64,000 nt of DNA, taken from assembly GCA_048265185.1 (NCBI GenBank), contig JBLXBZ010000001.1, positions 310,001 through 374,000 of the forward strand, in the 5' to 3' direction. Source of the stretch: JBLXBZ01 sp048265185 (GTDB lineage Bacteria; Pseudomonadota; Alphaproteobacteria; Rhizobiales; Stappiaceae). The notes beneath the pieces were generated by a model, which searched no databases, was not told the DNA's origin, and worked only from the letters and a program-made list of their open reading frames with translations. This document shows, piece by piece, positions 26,725 to 35,293 of this stretch. A program made the translations under genes and the position numbers. Position 1 is the stretch's first letter. Each line of letters begins with the position of its first letter.

Positions 26725-27438
26725 GTGAGCGGTTGTTTCATTACATTTGAAGGCGGAGAAGGGGCGGGAAAATCCACGCAAATTGAAAATTTGCGCCGCC
26801 GTTTGGTCGATTACGGGAAGCGCGTTGTGGTGACGCGTGAACCGGGGGGAACGATTGGCGCCGAAATTATCCGTAACGTTCTTTTATCAGGGAAAGCGCG
26901 GCGCTATGGAAGTGAAGCGGAAGCGTTGCTTTTCGCTGCGGCCCGGGCGGATCACATCGACGCGTTGATCAGGCCGGAGATCGAAAAAGGCGCATGGGTG
27001 TTATGCGATCGTTTTAGCGACTCCACCACCGTTTATCAGGGGGAGGCTGGCGCCGATCCTGAGTATATACGTTCACTTGAGAAATTAGCGGTTGCGGGGA
27101 TGCGCCCGGATCTGACCGTTCTGATCGACGTTCCAGCTGACGTGGGGCTGGCCCGGGTTGGAAAACGCGTCGCGCAAACGACGGGCGTAACCCCTGACCG
27201 GTTTGAAATGGATGCGATGGAAACCCATGAGCGCCGCCGCAAAATGTTTCTTGAGCTGGCTTCGAGAGAACCGGAGCGGATTGCCGTTGTCGACGGCGCG
27301 AATGATCTGGAGACCGTTTCCGACAATATTTGGAGCCTTGTGAGGGAACGGTTGTTCAATGAGTCGCTGGATACGACAAACGCCTTGATGGAAGAAACGA
27401 CGTTGGAGAAAAAGGGTCATGGCGAAAAAGCCGATTGA
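26725..27438 (+). CDS. tmk: Thymidylate kinase
   Basis: Phosphorylates dTMP to dTDP; 237 residues. The P-loop is FEGGEGAGKSTQ near the N-terminus, the DR(Y/H)-type motif appears as REPGGT, and the conserved CDRFSDSTTVYQG follows. The N-terminus MSGCFITFEGGEG follows a GTG at 26725 preceded by CGAGG; a TTG four codons earlier (26713) is the alternative. The C-terminal 20 residues are a family-untypical charged tail that overlaps holB by 20 bases, so translation is probably coupled. Confidence 0.95.
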   Translation: MSGCFITFEGGEGAGKSTQIENLRRRLVDYGKRVVVTREPGGTIGAEIIRNVLLSGKARRYGSEAEALLFAAARADHIDALIRPEIEKGAWVLCDRFSDSTTVYQGEAGADPEYIRSLEKLAVAGMRPDLTVLIDVPADVGLARVGKRVAQTTGVTPDRFEMDAMETHERRRKMFLELASREPERIAVVDGANDLETVSDNIWSLVRERLFNESLDTTNALMEETTLEKKGHGEKAD

Positions 27439-28489
27439 GGGAACGCCTGTTCTCGAACCCGATCTTCTTGAAGGGGCGCCGTTGCCGCGCGAACAAACGG
27501 CCTTGATCGGCCATGAGGATGCGCAGCGGGAACTGTTGAACGGGTTTGGGTCCGAGCGCTTTCATCATGCGTGGGTTTTGGGCGGTCCGCAAGGCGTAGG
27601 CAAGGCGACGTTGGCGTTTCGATTCGCCCGGTTCGTTTTGTCTCATCCGAACCGCTTTTCTTTAGATGTTAAAAATGCGGCGGATCTGGACGCTGGCGTA
27701 ACGCCCACTGTGCGGGCTCAAGTCGCTCGCGGCTCACACGCGGATCTTCTCCATCTGCGCCGCCCCTATGACGAGAAAGCCAAACGGTTTAAGCAAGACC
27801 TTTCCGTTGACGTCATTCGGCGCACGGTCTCATTTTTCGGTTCCTCTTCCGCAGGAGGCGCATGGCGGGTGTGTATCGTTGATTCAGCCGATGATATGAA
27901 CGCTAGCGCCGCCAACGCCTTACTGAAAGTTCTTGAAGAACCACCTAAGAATTCCGTTTTCCTCGTTTTAAGTCATTCACCGGGGCGGTTGCTGCCCACA
28001 ATTCGTTCTCGCTGCCGCTTGTTGTCTCTGTCGCCTTTGACGAATGAGCAGGTGGTTACAGGGCTTGATCAACTTGGACTTGACGTGGATCGGCAAACTG
28101 CGCGCCATGCGGCGCAGCTTGCCGATGGAAGCCTTCGCAAAGCGGTGCGGCTCGTAACGTTGGGAGGCATGGAGTTGGCGCAGATGTTCGAGCGCGTGAC
28201 GGCGGGGCTGCCTGAGCTGGATTCGCAAACCATGTTTTCAATCGCCGAGGCCGTTGCAGGGCGGGGAGCGGAGGATAATTGGCGCATGTTTCATGACTTG
28301 CTGCGTGGGTGGCTGCATCAGCGGGTGTGGTCGGAGAAGAATAGCGCTCCTGAGCGGCTTGTAAGGTGGAGCGAGGTATGGGAAAAGACCATGCGCGCGA
28401 TGGTCGAGGCCGAAGCGTTCAATCTTGATCGGAAACAAGTTGTGTTTTCTGCTTTTCAGCAGCTTGCGCAAGCTTCCCGCCAATCGTGA
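27419..28489 (+). CDS. holB: DNA polymerase III subunit delta'
   Basis: Clamp-loader subunit that works with DnaX and HolA; 356 residues. The AAA+ domain has WVLGGPQGVGKATLAFRFAR as Walker A. Downstream are CIVDSADDMNASAANALLKV (Walker B region), LEEPPKNSVFLVLSH and the sensor 1 segment PTIRSRCRLLSL. The ATG at 27419 overlaps the end of tmk by 20 bases. An N-terminal extension of about 25 residues before the family start is usual in rhizobia. The pairing tmk-holB is conserved across proteobacteria. Confidence 0.94.
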   Translation: MAKKPIEGTPVLEPDLLEGAPLPREQTALIGHEDAQRELLNGFGSERFHHAWVLGGPQGVGKATLAFRFARFVLSHPNRFSLDVKNAADLDAGVTPTVRAQVARGSHADLLHLRRPYDEKAKRFKQDLSVDVIRRTVSFFGSSSAGGAWRVCIVDSADDMNASAANALLKVLEEPPKNSVFLVLSHSPGRLLPTIRSRCRLLSLSPLTNEQVVTGLDQLGLDVDRQTARHAAQLADGSLRKAVRLVTLGGMELAQMFERVTAGLPELDSQTMFSIAEAVAGRGAEDNWRMFHDLLRGWLHQRVWSEKNSAPERLVRWSEVWEKTMRAMVEAEAFNLDRKQVVFSAFQQLAQASRQS

Positions 28490-28650
28490 ACTCATCCGAA
28501 CGGGATTATCCGTTTGCAGTGTGAATATCGATTTCTGATCGGAGAAGCCTTTGTTTTTGTTCAGAGCTTGCAAAAATCCCCGCGTGCGGCGCTTCATGCG
28601 GCGTTCGCATGTCTTGTGTGTTTGTTGAATTTTGAGATCGCTGAGCTGAA

Positions 28651-30216
28651 ATGACAAAGAAAACGCCCTTTTATATCACCACCGCGATCTCCTATCCTAA
28701 TGGAGCTCCCCATATCGGTCACGCCTATGAGGCGATCGCCACGGACGCCCTTGCTCGGTTCCAGCGGCTGGATGGACGTGAAGTTTATTTCCTGACGGGA
28801 TCTGACGTTCATGGTCAGAAGATGTTGCAAACCGCCCGTAAAGAGGGGGTTGAGCCATCTGAGCTGGCGGACCGGAATTCGCGACGCTTTCGCGAAATGG
28901 TCGAGATGTTGGGCTGCTCCAACAATGACTTTATTCAGACCAACGAAGAGCGTCACTATAAGGCATCCCAAGCGATTTGGGCGCGCATGCAAGACGCTGG
29001 CGACATCTATAAAGGCGGTTACTCCGGTTGGTACTCCGTTCGCGATGAGGCTTATTATCAGGAAAGCGAAACGGAAGTCCGAGACGATGGCGTTCGTTAT
29101 GGGCCGCAATCGACGCCGGTGGAATGGGTGGAGGAGGAGAGCTATTTTTTCAAGCTCTCTGAATATCAGGACCGGTTGATTGCGCTCTACGAGGATAATC
29201 CGGACTTCATCGGCCCTTCAGAACGTCGCAACGAGGTAATGTCTTTCGTCAAGGGCGGCTTACGTGATCTGTCCATTTCCCGTACGACGTTTGATTGGGG
29301 AATTCCCGTTCCGGGCGATGAAAAGCACGTAATGTATGTCTGGGTTGACGCGCTGACCAACTACATCACGGCGCTTGGCTTTCCTGATGAGGAAAACCCG
29401 CTTTGGAAATTTTGGCCGGCTAACGCGCATATCATCGGCAAAGACATTATTCGTTTTCACGCTGTTTATTGGCCTGCGTTTTTGATGTCCGCCGGATTGC
29501 CGGTCCCCGAACGCGTGTTCGCGCATGGGTTCTTGTTCAACCGCGGTGAGAAAATGTCGAAATCAATCGGCAACGTGATTGACCCCACCGCGATCGTTGA
29601 CGCCTACGGCCTTGACCAGACACGCTATTTCTTCTTGCGTGAAGTGCCATTCGGTCAGGATGGCAACTACAGCCATGAAGCGATCGTAAACCGGATCAAC
29701 GCGGATCTGGCCAATGATCTTGGCAATTTGGCGCAGCGTTCGCTTTCGATGATTTTCAAGAATTGCGAGGGGAAAATTCCTCACCCCGGCGCCTTCTCCG
29801 CGCCTGACGAGGCGATGCTGGCGCAGGCTGACGCCATGCTTGAAACTTGCCGGGGCGCGATGGCGAAGCAGGAAATTCATCAGGCGCTGAACTGCATCTG
29901 GGCGACCGTGGGCGAAGCGAACAAGTATTTCGCCGCTCAAGAGCCTTGGGCGCTTAAGAAAACAGATCCCGAGCGCATGGGAACAGTGCTTTACGTTACG
30001 GCGGAAGTCATCCGGCAAGTGGCGATTCTCGCGCAATTCGTCATGCCTGACTCGGCGCGCAAGCTATTGGACCTTCTGAGCTTGCCTGTTGACCAAAGAA
30101 CTTTCGCCGCGCTAAGCGGCGCCGGGCGTTTGAGCGGCGGTTATGAAATTCCCAAGCCTTCGGGGGTTTTCCCGCGCTATGTGGAGCCGGAAACCGAAGC
30201 CGAGGCGACAAAGTGA
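28651..30216 (+). CDS. metG: Methionyl-tRNA synthetase
   Basis: Charges tRNA-Met; 521 residues. The HIGH signature reads HIGH within PNGAPHIGHAYEAIATDAL, and the KMSKS loop is exact in GEKMSKSIGNVIDP. The connective peptide (GWYSVRDEAYYQESE) lacks the cysteine knuckles of zinc-type MetRS, as in many alphaproteobacteria. There is no C-terminal Trbp111-like tRNA-binding domain, which accounts for the short length. It overlaps tatD by one base (TGATG), giving an operon-like run metG-tatD-MBL hydrolase. Confidence 0.97.
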   Translation: MTKKTPFYITTAISYPNGAPHIGHAYEAIATDALARFQRLDGREVYFLTGSDVHGQKMLQTARKEGVEPSELADRNSRRFREMVEMLGCSNNDFIQTNEERHYKASQAIWARMQDAGDIYKGGYSGWYSVRDEAYYQESETEVRDDGVRYGPQSTPVEWVEEESYFFKLSEYQDRLIALYEDNPDFIGPSERRNEVMSFVKGGLRDLSISRTTFDWGIPVPGDEKHVMYVWVDALTNYITALGFPDEENPLWKFWPANAHIIGKDIIRFHAVYWPAFLMSAGLPVPERVFAHGFLFNRGEKMSKSIGNVIDPTAIVDAYGLDQTRYFFLREVPFGQDGNYSHEAIVNRINADLANDLGNLAQRSLSMIFKNCEGKIPHPGAFSAPDEAMLAQADAMLETCRGAMAKQEIHQALNCIWATVGEANKYFAAQEPWALKKTDPERMGTVLYVTAEVIRQVAILAQFVMPDSARKLLDLLSLPVDQRTFAALSGAGRLSGGYEIPKPSGVFPRYVEPETEAEATK

Positions 30217-30995
30217 TGTTGGTGGACAGTCATTGCCATTTGGATTTTCCGGACTTTGAACAAGAGCGTGATCAAGTTCTTGAACGCGCGCGCGCGGCCG
30301 GGGTTGAACTGATGGTGAGCATTTGCACGAGAGTTCGTCAATTCGACCGCATCCGGGCGATCGCCGAACGCTATCCTCAGGTTTACTGTTCGGTTGGAAC
30401 CCATCCGCATAACGCCGGCGAAGAGACGGATGTGACGGCGCAGGAGTTGATCGATCTTAGCGCTCATCCCAAAGTGGTGGCGATTGGCGAGGCGGGGCTT
30501 GACTACTTCTATGATAAGGCGCCGCGTGATTTGCAGGCGGCCGGCTTGCGCACCCATATCGCCGCGGCCCGGGCGACTGGATTGCCTTTGGTAATTCATT
30601 CCAGAGCGGCTGATGACGATATGGCTTCTATCTTGGAAGATGAAATGGGCAAGGGCGCTTTCCCAGCGCTTCTGCACTGTTTTTCGTCCGGCCGGGATTT
30701 GGCGCTCAAGGGAATTGAGCTTGGGCTTTATGTGTCGTTTTCTGGGATTTTGACATTCAAGAAGTCGCAAGAACTACGAGATATCGCCGCCGAATTGCCT
30801 GCGGATCGCTTGTTGGTGGAAACGGACGCGCCTTATCTTGCTCCTCAACCGTGGCGCGGCAAGCGCAATGAGCCGGCTTATGTGGCGCACACCAATAAAA
30901 TTCTAGCCGAAGCGCGCGGCGTGAGCGAAATCGAAATGGCGACGCGAACGAGCGAAAACTTCTTTCGCCTGTTTTCGAAAGCGGAGCGGGTCTGA
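30216..30995 (+). CDS. tatD: TatD-family metal-dependent hydrolase
   Basis: Predicted 3'-5' DNase or other metal-dependent hydrolase of the amidohydrolase superfamily; 259 residues. All TatD signatures are present: DSHCHLDFPDF, SVGTHPHNA, AIGEAGLDYFYD, LPLVIHSR, LLHCFSS and LLVETDAPYLAPQPWRGKRN. The ATG at 30216 shares its A with the metG stop codon; a GTG one codon earlier is possible. It is followed within 3 bases by the MBL-fold gene. The trio metG-tatD-MBL is a widespread proteobacterial cluster. Confidence 0.94.
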   Translation: MLVDSHCHLDFPDFEQERDQVLERARAAGVELMVSICTRVRQFDRIRAIAERYPQVYCSVGTHPHNAGEETDVTAQELIDLSAHPKVVAIGEAGLDYFYDKAPRDLQAAGLRTHIAAARATGLPLVIHSRAADDDMASILEDEMGKGAFPALLHCFSSGRDLALKGIELGLYVSFSGILTFKKSQELRDIAAELPADRLLVETDAPYLAPQPWRGKRNEPAYVAHTNKILAEARGVSEIEMATRTSENFFRLFSKAERV

Positions 30996-30997
30996 GG

Positions 30998-31810
30998 ATG
31001 ACCGGAAATCGGTTAGAATTCACCATTCTTGGATGCGGCTCCTCGGGCGGCGTTCCAAGGGTTGGTGGTGTCTGGGGGGATTGCGATCCTGAAAATCCGC
31101 GCAATCGTCGCCGTCGCTGCGCGTTATTGATCCGCCGAATCGGCGCAAATGGTCAGACCACGGTTTTGATCGACACCGGCCCGGATGTTCGCGAACAATT
31201 GCTGGACGCCGCAGTCTCCACTTTGGACGCTGTTGTCTACACGCACGCTCATGCGGATCACATTCATGGGATTGACGACCTGAGGGCGTTGGCGATCTCC
31301 GGCAAGGCGCGCGTTCCGGTTTATCTGGATGAGACGACGTCCAACAGGGCGCATGACGCGTTTGGCTATTGCTTCGTCACGCCGCCTGGCTCCAGCTACC
31401 CGCCAATCCTTGACGAACGGCGCATTGAAGCCGGGACGCCTTTTCAGGTTGTCGGCGCCGGCGGGCCGATTGAGATTTTACCCATCGAGGTGGATCATGG
31501 CGATATGCGGGCGTTGGGGTTTCGAATTGCCGATTTGGCTTATTTGCCGGATGTGAACCAGCTTCCCGCTTCAGCGCTCGAAGCGCTTGAGGGGCTGGAT
31601 ATCTGGATTGTGGACGCGTTGCGGAAGCAACCGCATCCCAGTCATTTTTCGTTGAATGAAGCGCTGGCGTGGATCAGGCGGTTGAAGCCTCGACGGGCTG
31701 TTTTGACCAATATGCATATTGATCTGGATTACAGTTTTTTACGCGACACCCTGCCGCGCGGCGTTGAGCCGGCATATGACGGCATGCAGTTTACTTTCGA
31801 TATTTCCTGA
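30998..31810 (+). CDS. Metallo-beta-lactamase-fold hydrolase (PhnP-like)
   Basis: A 270-residue MBL-fold enzyme. It begins FTILGCGSSGGVPRVGG, typical of the PhnP/phosphodiesterase branch. The metal motif is THAHADHIHGIDDL. Further metal ligands fit IEVDHGDM and TNMHIDLDY. E. coli PhnP hydrolyses cyclic ribosyl phosphates, but there are no other phn genes here, so the substrate is open. The ATG lies two bases after the tatD stop behind TGAGG. This position after tatD is conserved in alphaproteobacteria. Confidence 0.88.
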   Translation: MTGNRLEFTILGCGSSGGVPRVGGVWGDCDPENPRNRRRRCALLIRRIGANGQTTVLIDTGPDVREQLLDAAVSTLDAVVYTHAHADHIHGIDDLRALAISGKARVPVYLDETTSNRAHDAFGYCFVTPPGSSYPPILDERRIEAGTPFQVVGAGGPIEILPIEVDHGDMRALGFRIADLAYLPDVNQLPASALEALEGLDIWIVDALRKQPHPSHFSLNEALAWIRRLKPRRAVLTNMHIDLDYSFLRDTLPRGVEPAYDGMQFTFDIS

Positions 31811-31863
31811 TATTTTCGCCGTTTTTTCTTCGTTTTTATGAAAGAACTTTTCTTCAAGTCAAA

Positions 31864-31883
31864 AATGATATACGTACCTCATT
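31864..31883. promoter_or_regulatory. Operator-like dyad upstream of xylBA
   Basis: The 20-base sequence AATGA-TA-TACGTA-CC-TCATT has 8 matching bases in each half around a central TACGTA. It lies 78-97 bases before the xylB start, in the gap after the MBL gene. It resembles a repressor operator of the LacI/GntR type, but no known xylose operator could be matched and no regulator gene is adjacent. Confidence 0.4.
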
Positions 31884-31960
31884 AAAATTGAGCGCCGTCT
31901 CTTTATGGCGAAGCGCAGCGGTAACGGGGCGATGAAAAACAGCCCAGGGAGGACGCGGCC

Positions 31961-33418
31961 GTGTATCTAGGAATTGATATTGGCACGTCCGGCGTGAAAA
32001 CGGTCATGCTGGACGCGGCGCAATCTGTTGTGGCGAGCAGCGTTGCGAGTTTAGAAGTCAGTCGGCCGCGTTCAGGCTGGTCTGAGCAAGATCCTTACAA
32101 CTGGTGGGCGGCGGTTAAGTTCACATTGCTTGACTTGGCGAAGTCTCATCCCGCTGAAATGTCGGCGGTGAGGGGAATTGGCCTTTCCGGGCAAATGCAT
32201 GGGGCGACTTTGCTCGACAAGGAGGATAAGCCGCTTCGTCCGGCGATCCTTTGGAATGATGGCCGCTGCGCCGCTGAATGCGAAATTCTGGATAAACGCG
32301 CCGATTTTCGTGGAATTGGCGGGAATTTGGTTATGCCCGGCTTCACAGCTCCCAAGCTTGAGTGGGTTTTGCGTCATGAGCCGGGCGTGTTTGAAGCGAC
32401 GCGCAAGGTTCTTCTGCCAAAAGATTACATCCGTTTGATGCTTACGGGCGAATATGTCTCTGACATGTCGGATAGCGCTGGCACTCTTTGGCTGGACGTG
32501 GCGCGGCGAAAATGGTCATCGGAGCTTTTGGCGGCGACGGGGCTTGGCGTCGAGCATATGCCGCGACTTGTGGAGGGGAGCGAAGCTTCCGCTCAGGTGC
32601 GGGCTGAATTATCCGCCGAACTGGGATTCGCTTCGCCGCCGGTGGTTGCCGGCGGGGCGGGCGATAATGCGGCCAGCGCCTGCGGCATTGGCGCGGTGGC
32701 GCCGGGCCGGGCGTTTCTCTCTTTGGGAACCTCTGGCGTTTTATTTGTCTCCAACGATAAATTCAGCCCTAATACGGCCAATGCGGTTCATGCCTTTTGC
32801 CATGCGTTGCCAAATACATGGCATCAGATGGGCGTGATCCTTTCGGCGACTGACAGTTTGAACTGGCTTGGCCGCGTCACGGGCGCTGATCCATCCGCAC
32901 TTGCCGGCGCGTTGACGAATAACGGCCAGCCCCAAGTCTCGCCCTTGCTGTTTTTGCCGTATCTTTCCGGCGAACGCACCCCTCACAATGACGCGTCCGC
33001 CCGTGGGGGCTTTGTTGGCCTTGGCCAAGATACAAGCCTAGAAGATATGACGCGCGCGGTTATGGAAGGCGTGGCGTTCGCCTTCAAAGACAGCTTGCTT
33101 GCCTTGCAGTTGGCGGGCGCTGTAGTGGAGCGCATGACGATTGTCGGTGGTGGGGCGCGATCCGAAATTTGGGTGCAGATGCTTGCTGACGTGTTGGGCT
33201 GCGCGATTGATTTGCCCGAGAACGGCGATTTCGGTGCGGCCTTTGGAGCTGCGCGCCTTGGAATGCTGGCCGTGACGGGCGAAAATCCGACGCATTTATG
33301 CGCGCCGCCGGCGATAAAACAGACCTTTTGCGCCTCGGCTGAGGCGAACGATCTTTATCAAGGCAAGTTTCAGCGTTACCGCGCCCTTTATCCCGCACTT
33401 AAAGAGGTTATGTCATGA
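31961..33418 (+). CDS. xylB: Xylulokinase
   Basis: Phosphorylates D-xylulose to xylulose 5-phosphate; FGGY kinase of 485 residues. The N-terminal phosphate-binding loop is YLGIDIGTSGVKTVMLDA. Substrate-side GLSGQMHGATLLD and RPAILWNDGR are typical of XylB. The C-terminal half contains GGAGDNAASACGIG, FLPYLSGERTPHND and MTIVGGGARSEIWVQM. The start is a GTG behind CAGGGAGGA. Its stop overlaps the xylA start by 4 bases (ATGA), so the two are translationally coupled. The order xylB-xylA is the reverse of the enterobacterial operon. Confidence 0.95.
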   Translation: MYLGIDIGTSGVKTVMLDAAQSVVASSVASLEVSRPRSGWSEQDPYNWWAAVKFTLLDLAKSHPAEMSAVRGIGLSGQMHGATLLDKEDKPLRPAILWNDGRCAAECEILDKRADFRGIGGNLVMPGFTAPKLEWVLRHEPGVFEATRKVLLPKDYIRLMLTGEYVSDMSDSAGTLWLDVARRKWSSELLAATGLGVEHMPRLVEGSEASAQVRAELSAELGFASPPVVAGGAGDNAASACGIGAVAPGRAFLSLGTSGVLFVSNDKFSPNTANAVHAFCHALPNTWHQMGVILSATDSLNWLGRVTGADPSALAGALTNNGQPQVSPLLFLPYLSGERTPHNDASARGGFVGLGQDTSLEDMTRAVMEGVAFAFKDSLLALQLAGAVVERMTIVGGGARSEIWVQMLADVLGCAIDLPENGDFGAAFGAARLGMLAVTGENPTHLCAPPAIKQTFCASAEANDLYQGKFQRYRALYPALKEVMS

Positions 33419-34722
33419 GTAAGTTTTTTGGTGATCTTGAGCCTATCCGCTACGAAGGTCCAAACAGCTCTAATCATCTGGCCTATCGTTGGTACGATCC
33501 AGATCAAATGGTGCTTGGCAAGCGCATGGAAGATCATTTGCGATTCGCTATTTGTTATTGGCATAACTTCTGTTGGCCGGGAACGGACCCATTCGGCGGT
33601 GAGACGTTTGAACGCTCATGGTTTGGCGATACGATGGAAGGCGCGCGCCACAAGGCGGACGTGGCGTTTGAAATGTTCGACCTTCTAGGCGCGCCATTCT
33701 TTTGTTTTCATGATCGCGATATCGCGCCGGAGGGAGCGACTCTTGCGGAGTCCAACCGTAATGTGAGCGAGATAGCCGATATTTTCGCTCGAAAAATGGA
33801 AAACTCGCGCACGCGCCTCTTGTGGGGAACGGCGAATATGTTCTCCAATCGCCGTTTCATGTCTGGCGCGGCGACGAATCCAGATCCTGACGTTTTCGCT
33901 TATGCGGCGGCGCAGGTGAAGCACGCTATGGACGTGACCCATAAGCTGGGCGGGCAAAATTACGTCATGTGGGGCGGCCGCGAAGGCTATGAAACGCTTC
34001 TTAACACCAACCTGAAGCAGGAGCTTGACCAGCTCGGCCGCCTTGTCAGCATGGTTGTCGACTATAAGCATAAAATCGGTTTTGAAGGAACGATCCTGAT
34101 CGAGCCGAAACCGCAAGAGCCGACAAAGCATCAATATGATTTCGACGTGGCCACGGTCTATGGCTTCCTTAAGACATATGGTCTTGAAAATGAAGTGAAG
34201 GTTAATATTGAGGTCGGTCACGCGGTGCTGGCGGGCCATGCGTTCGAGCATGAAGTGGCGTTAGCCAACGCTCTGGGTATTTTTGGCTCCATAGACGCCA
34301 ACCGCAACGACTATCAATCGGGATGGGATACGGATCAATTCCCTATGAACGTCCCTGAAATGACGCTTGCGTTATATTACATCCTCCAAGGGGGCGGCTT
34401 CACCACTGGCGGCATGAATTTCGACGCGAAACTACGCCGCCAGTCGCTTGATCCAATTGATCTAATTTATGCGCATATCGGCGGCATGGACACTTGCGCT
34501 CGGGCGTTGCTGGCGGCGGCGGAACTTTATGAACATGGCGATCTTTCTTCCGCGGTTGACGCGCGTTACGCCAAATGGTCGTCAAGCGAAGCTCAGGCCA
34601 TGCTGAACGGCAAAGTTGATTTAAGCGATATCGCGGCGCGAGTCGAGCGGGACAACATCAATCCCAAGCCAGTGTCGGGACGTCAGGAGTATTTGGAGAA
34701 TTTGGTCAATCGTCGGCTTTAG
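33415..34722 (+). CDS. xylA: Xylose isomerase
   Basis: Converts D-xylose to D-xylulose using two divalent metals; 435 residues, the long class II type. The catalytic His and Asp lie in FFCFHDRDIAPEGATL. The metal ligands are in LIEPKPQEPTKHQYDFD, EVGHAVLAGH and SIDANRNDYQSGWDTDQFP. GGREGYETLLNTN is also standard. It is translationally coupled to xylB. A GC-rich hairpin without a T run follows the stop. No xylose transporter or XylR-type regulator gene is present beside it; the next genes encode a peptide-type ABC transporter. Confidence 0.97.
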   Translation: MSKFFGDLEPIRYEGPNSSNHLAYRWYDPDQMVLGKRMEDHLRFAICYWHNFCWPGTDPFGGETFERSWFGDTMEGARHKADVAFEMFDLLGAPFFCFHDRDIAPEGATLAESNRNVSEIADIFARKMENSRTRLLWGTANMFSNRRFMSGAATNPDPDVFAYAAAQVKHAMDVTHKLGGQNYVMWGGREGYETLLNTNLKQELDQLGRLVSMVVDYKHKIGFEGTILIEPKPQEPTKHQYDFDVATVYGFLKTYGLENEVKVNIEVGHAVLAGHAFEHEVALANALGIFGSIDANRNDYQSGWDTDQFPMNVPEMTLALYYILQGGGFTTGGMNFDAKLRRQSLDPIDLIYAHIGGMDTCARALLAAAELYEHGDLSSAVDARYAKWSSSEAQAMLNGKVDLSDIAARVERDNINPKPVSGRQEYLENLVNRRL

Positions 34723-34729
34723 CGGGCAG

Positions 34730-34757
34730 GGCGCCTTGGAGGAAACTTCGAGGCGCC
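34730..34757 (+). terminator. Hairpin after xylA
   Basis: GGCGCCT and AGGCGCC form a 7-bp stem just after the xylA stop. There is no T run, so it may stabilise the mRNA end rather than terminate. Confidence 0.35.
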
Positions 34758-35293
34758 AGCGCCGGCGTTCATTCCGATTGCGCTCCTCATGGGCTATCGC
34801 CACAGCGTCAAAACCGATGCGCGCGGATATGGATATTTCGGCGACGGTATGGAAGTCATGATATTTTGAGAAACGACTACATTCGTCGCTGATTCTCTTT
34901 TTGCCAAGCGCTCCAAAAATAAAAAATCTACATAGCCTTCTTTATTTTGGGGGAATTTTGCCGTGCTTGATGACCTCATTTGATCAATTTTTTATTTTTC
35001 GTAATTTTTATTTGTCCAGAGTATTTCGACTTCTTGTAATTTTTATGTTGTATTCTGGTGAGATATTTTTTGACTTATAGAGGCTGCTCCGGGATTTCCT
35101 CTGTTCATGCGGGCGGCGCCTGCTATGATGTCGGCGTCTTTTCTGTGTTGGCCGCCTTGTAGCGCCAACCGTCGCTCACCTGTTGAAGACTCGCTTCGAT
35201 GCGTTTCAGGCGCTGGTGGCGTTGTTCCGGCAGCCGATATAAGCCGTTCCGGCTGCTGATAAGTGTAATTCTATATGGAGGTTCTGCGGGTCT
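34758..35293. other. Long intergenic region xylA / ABC transporter
   Basis: About 540 bases with no credible gene. The part from 34860 to 35080 is AT-rich; the part from 35090 to 35280 is GC-rich. A 6-bp GCAGCC/GGCTGC pairing lies near 35230-35260. This is presumably the promoter region of the ABC transporter, but I could not pick a promoter or operator. Confidence 0.45.
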
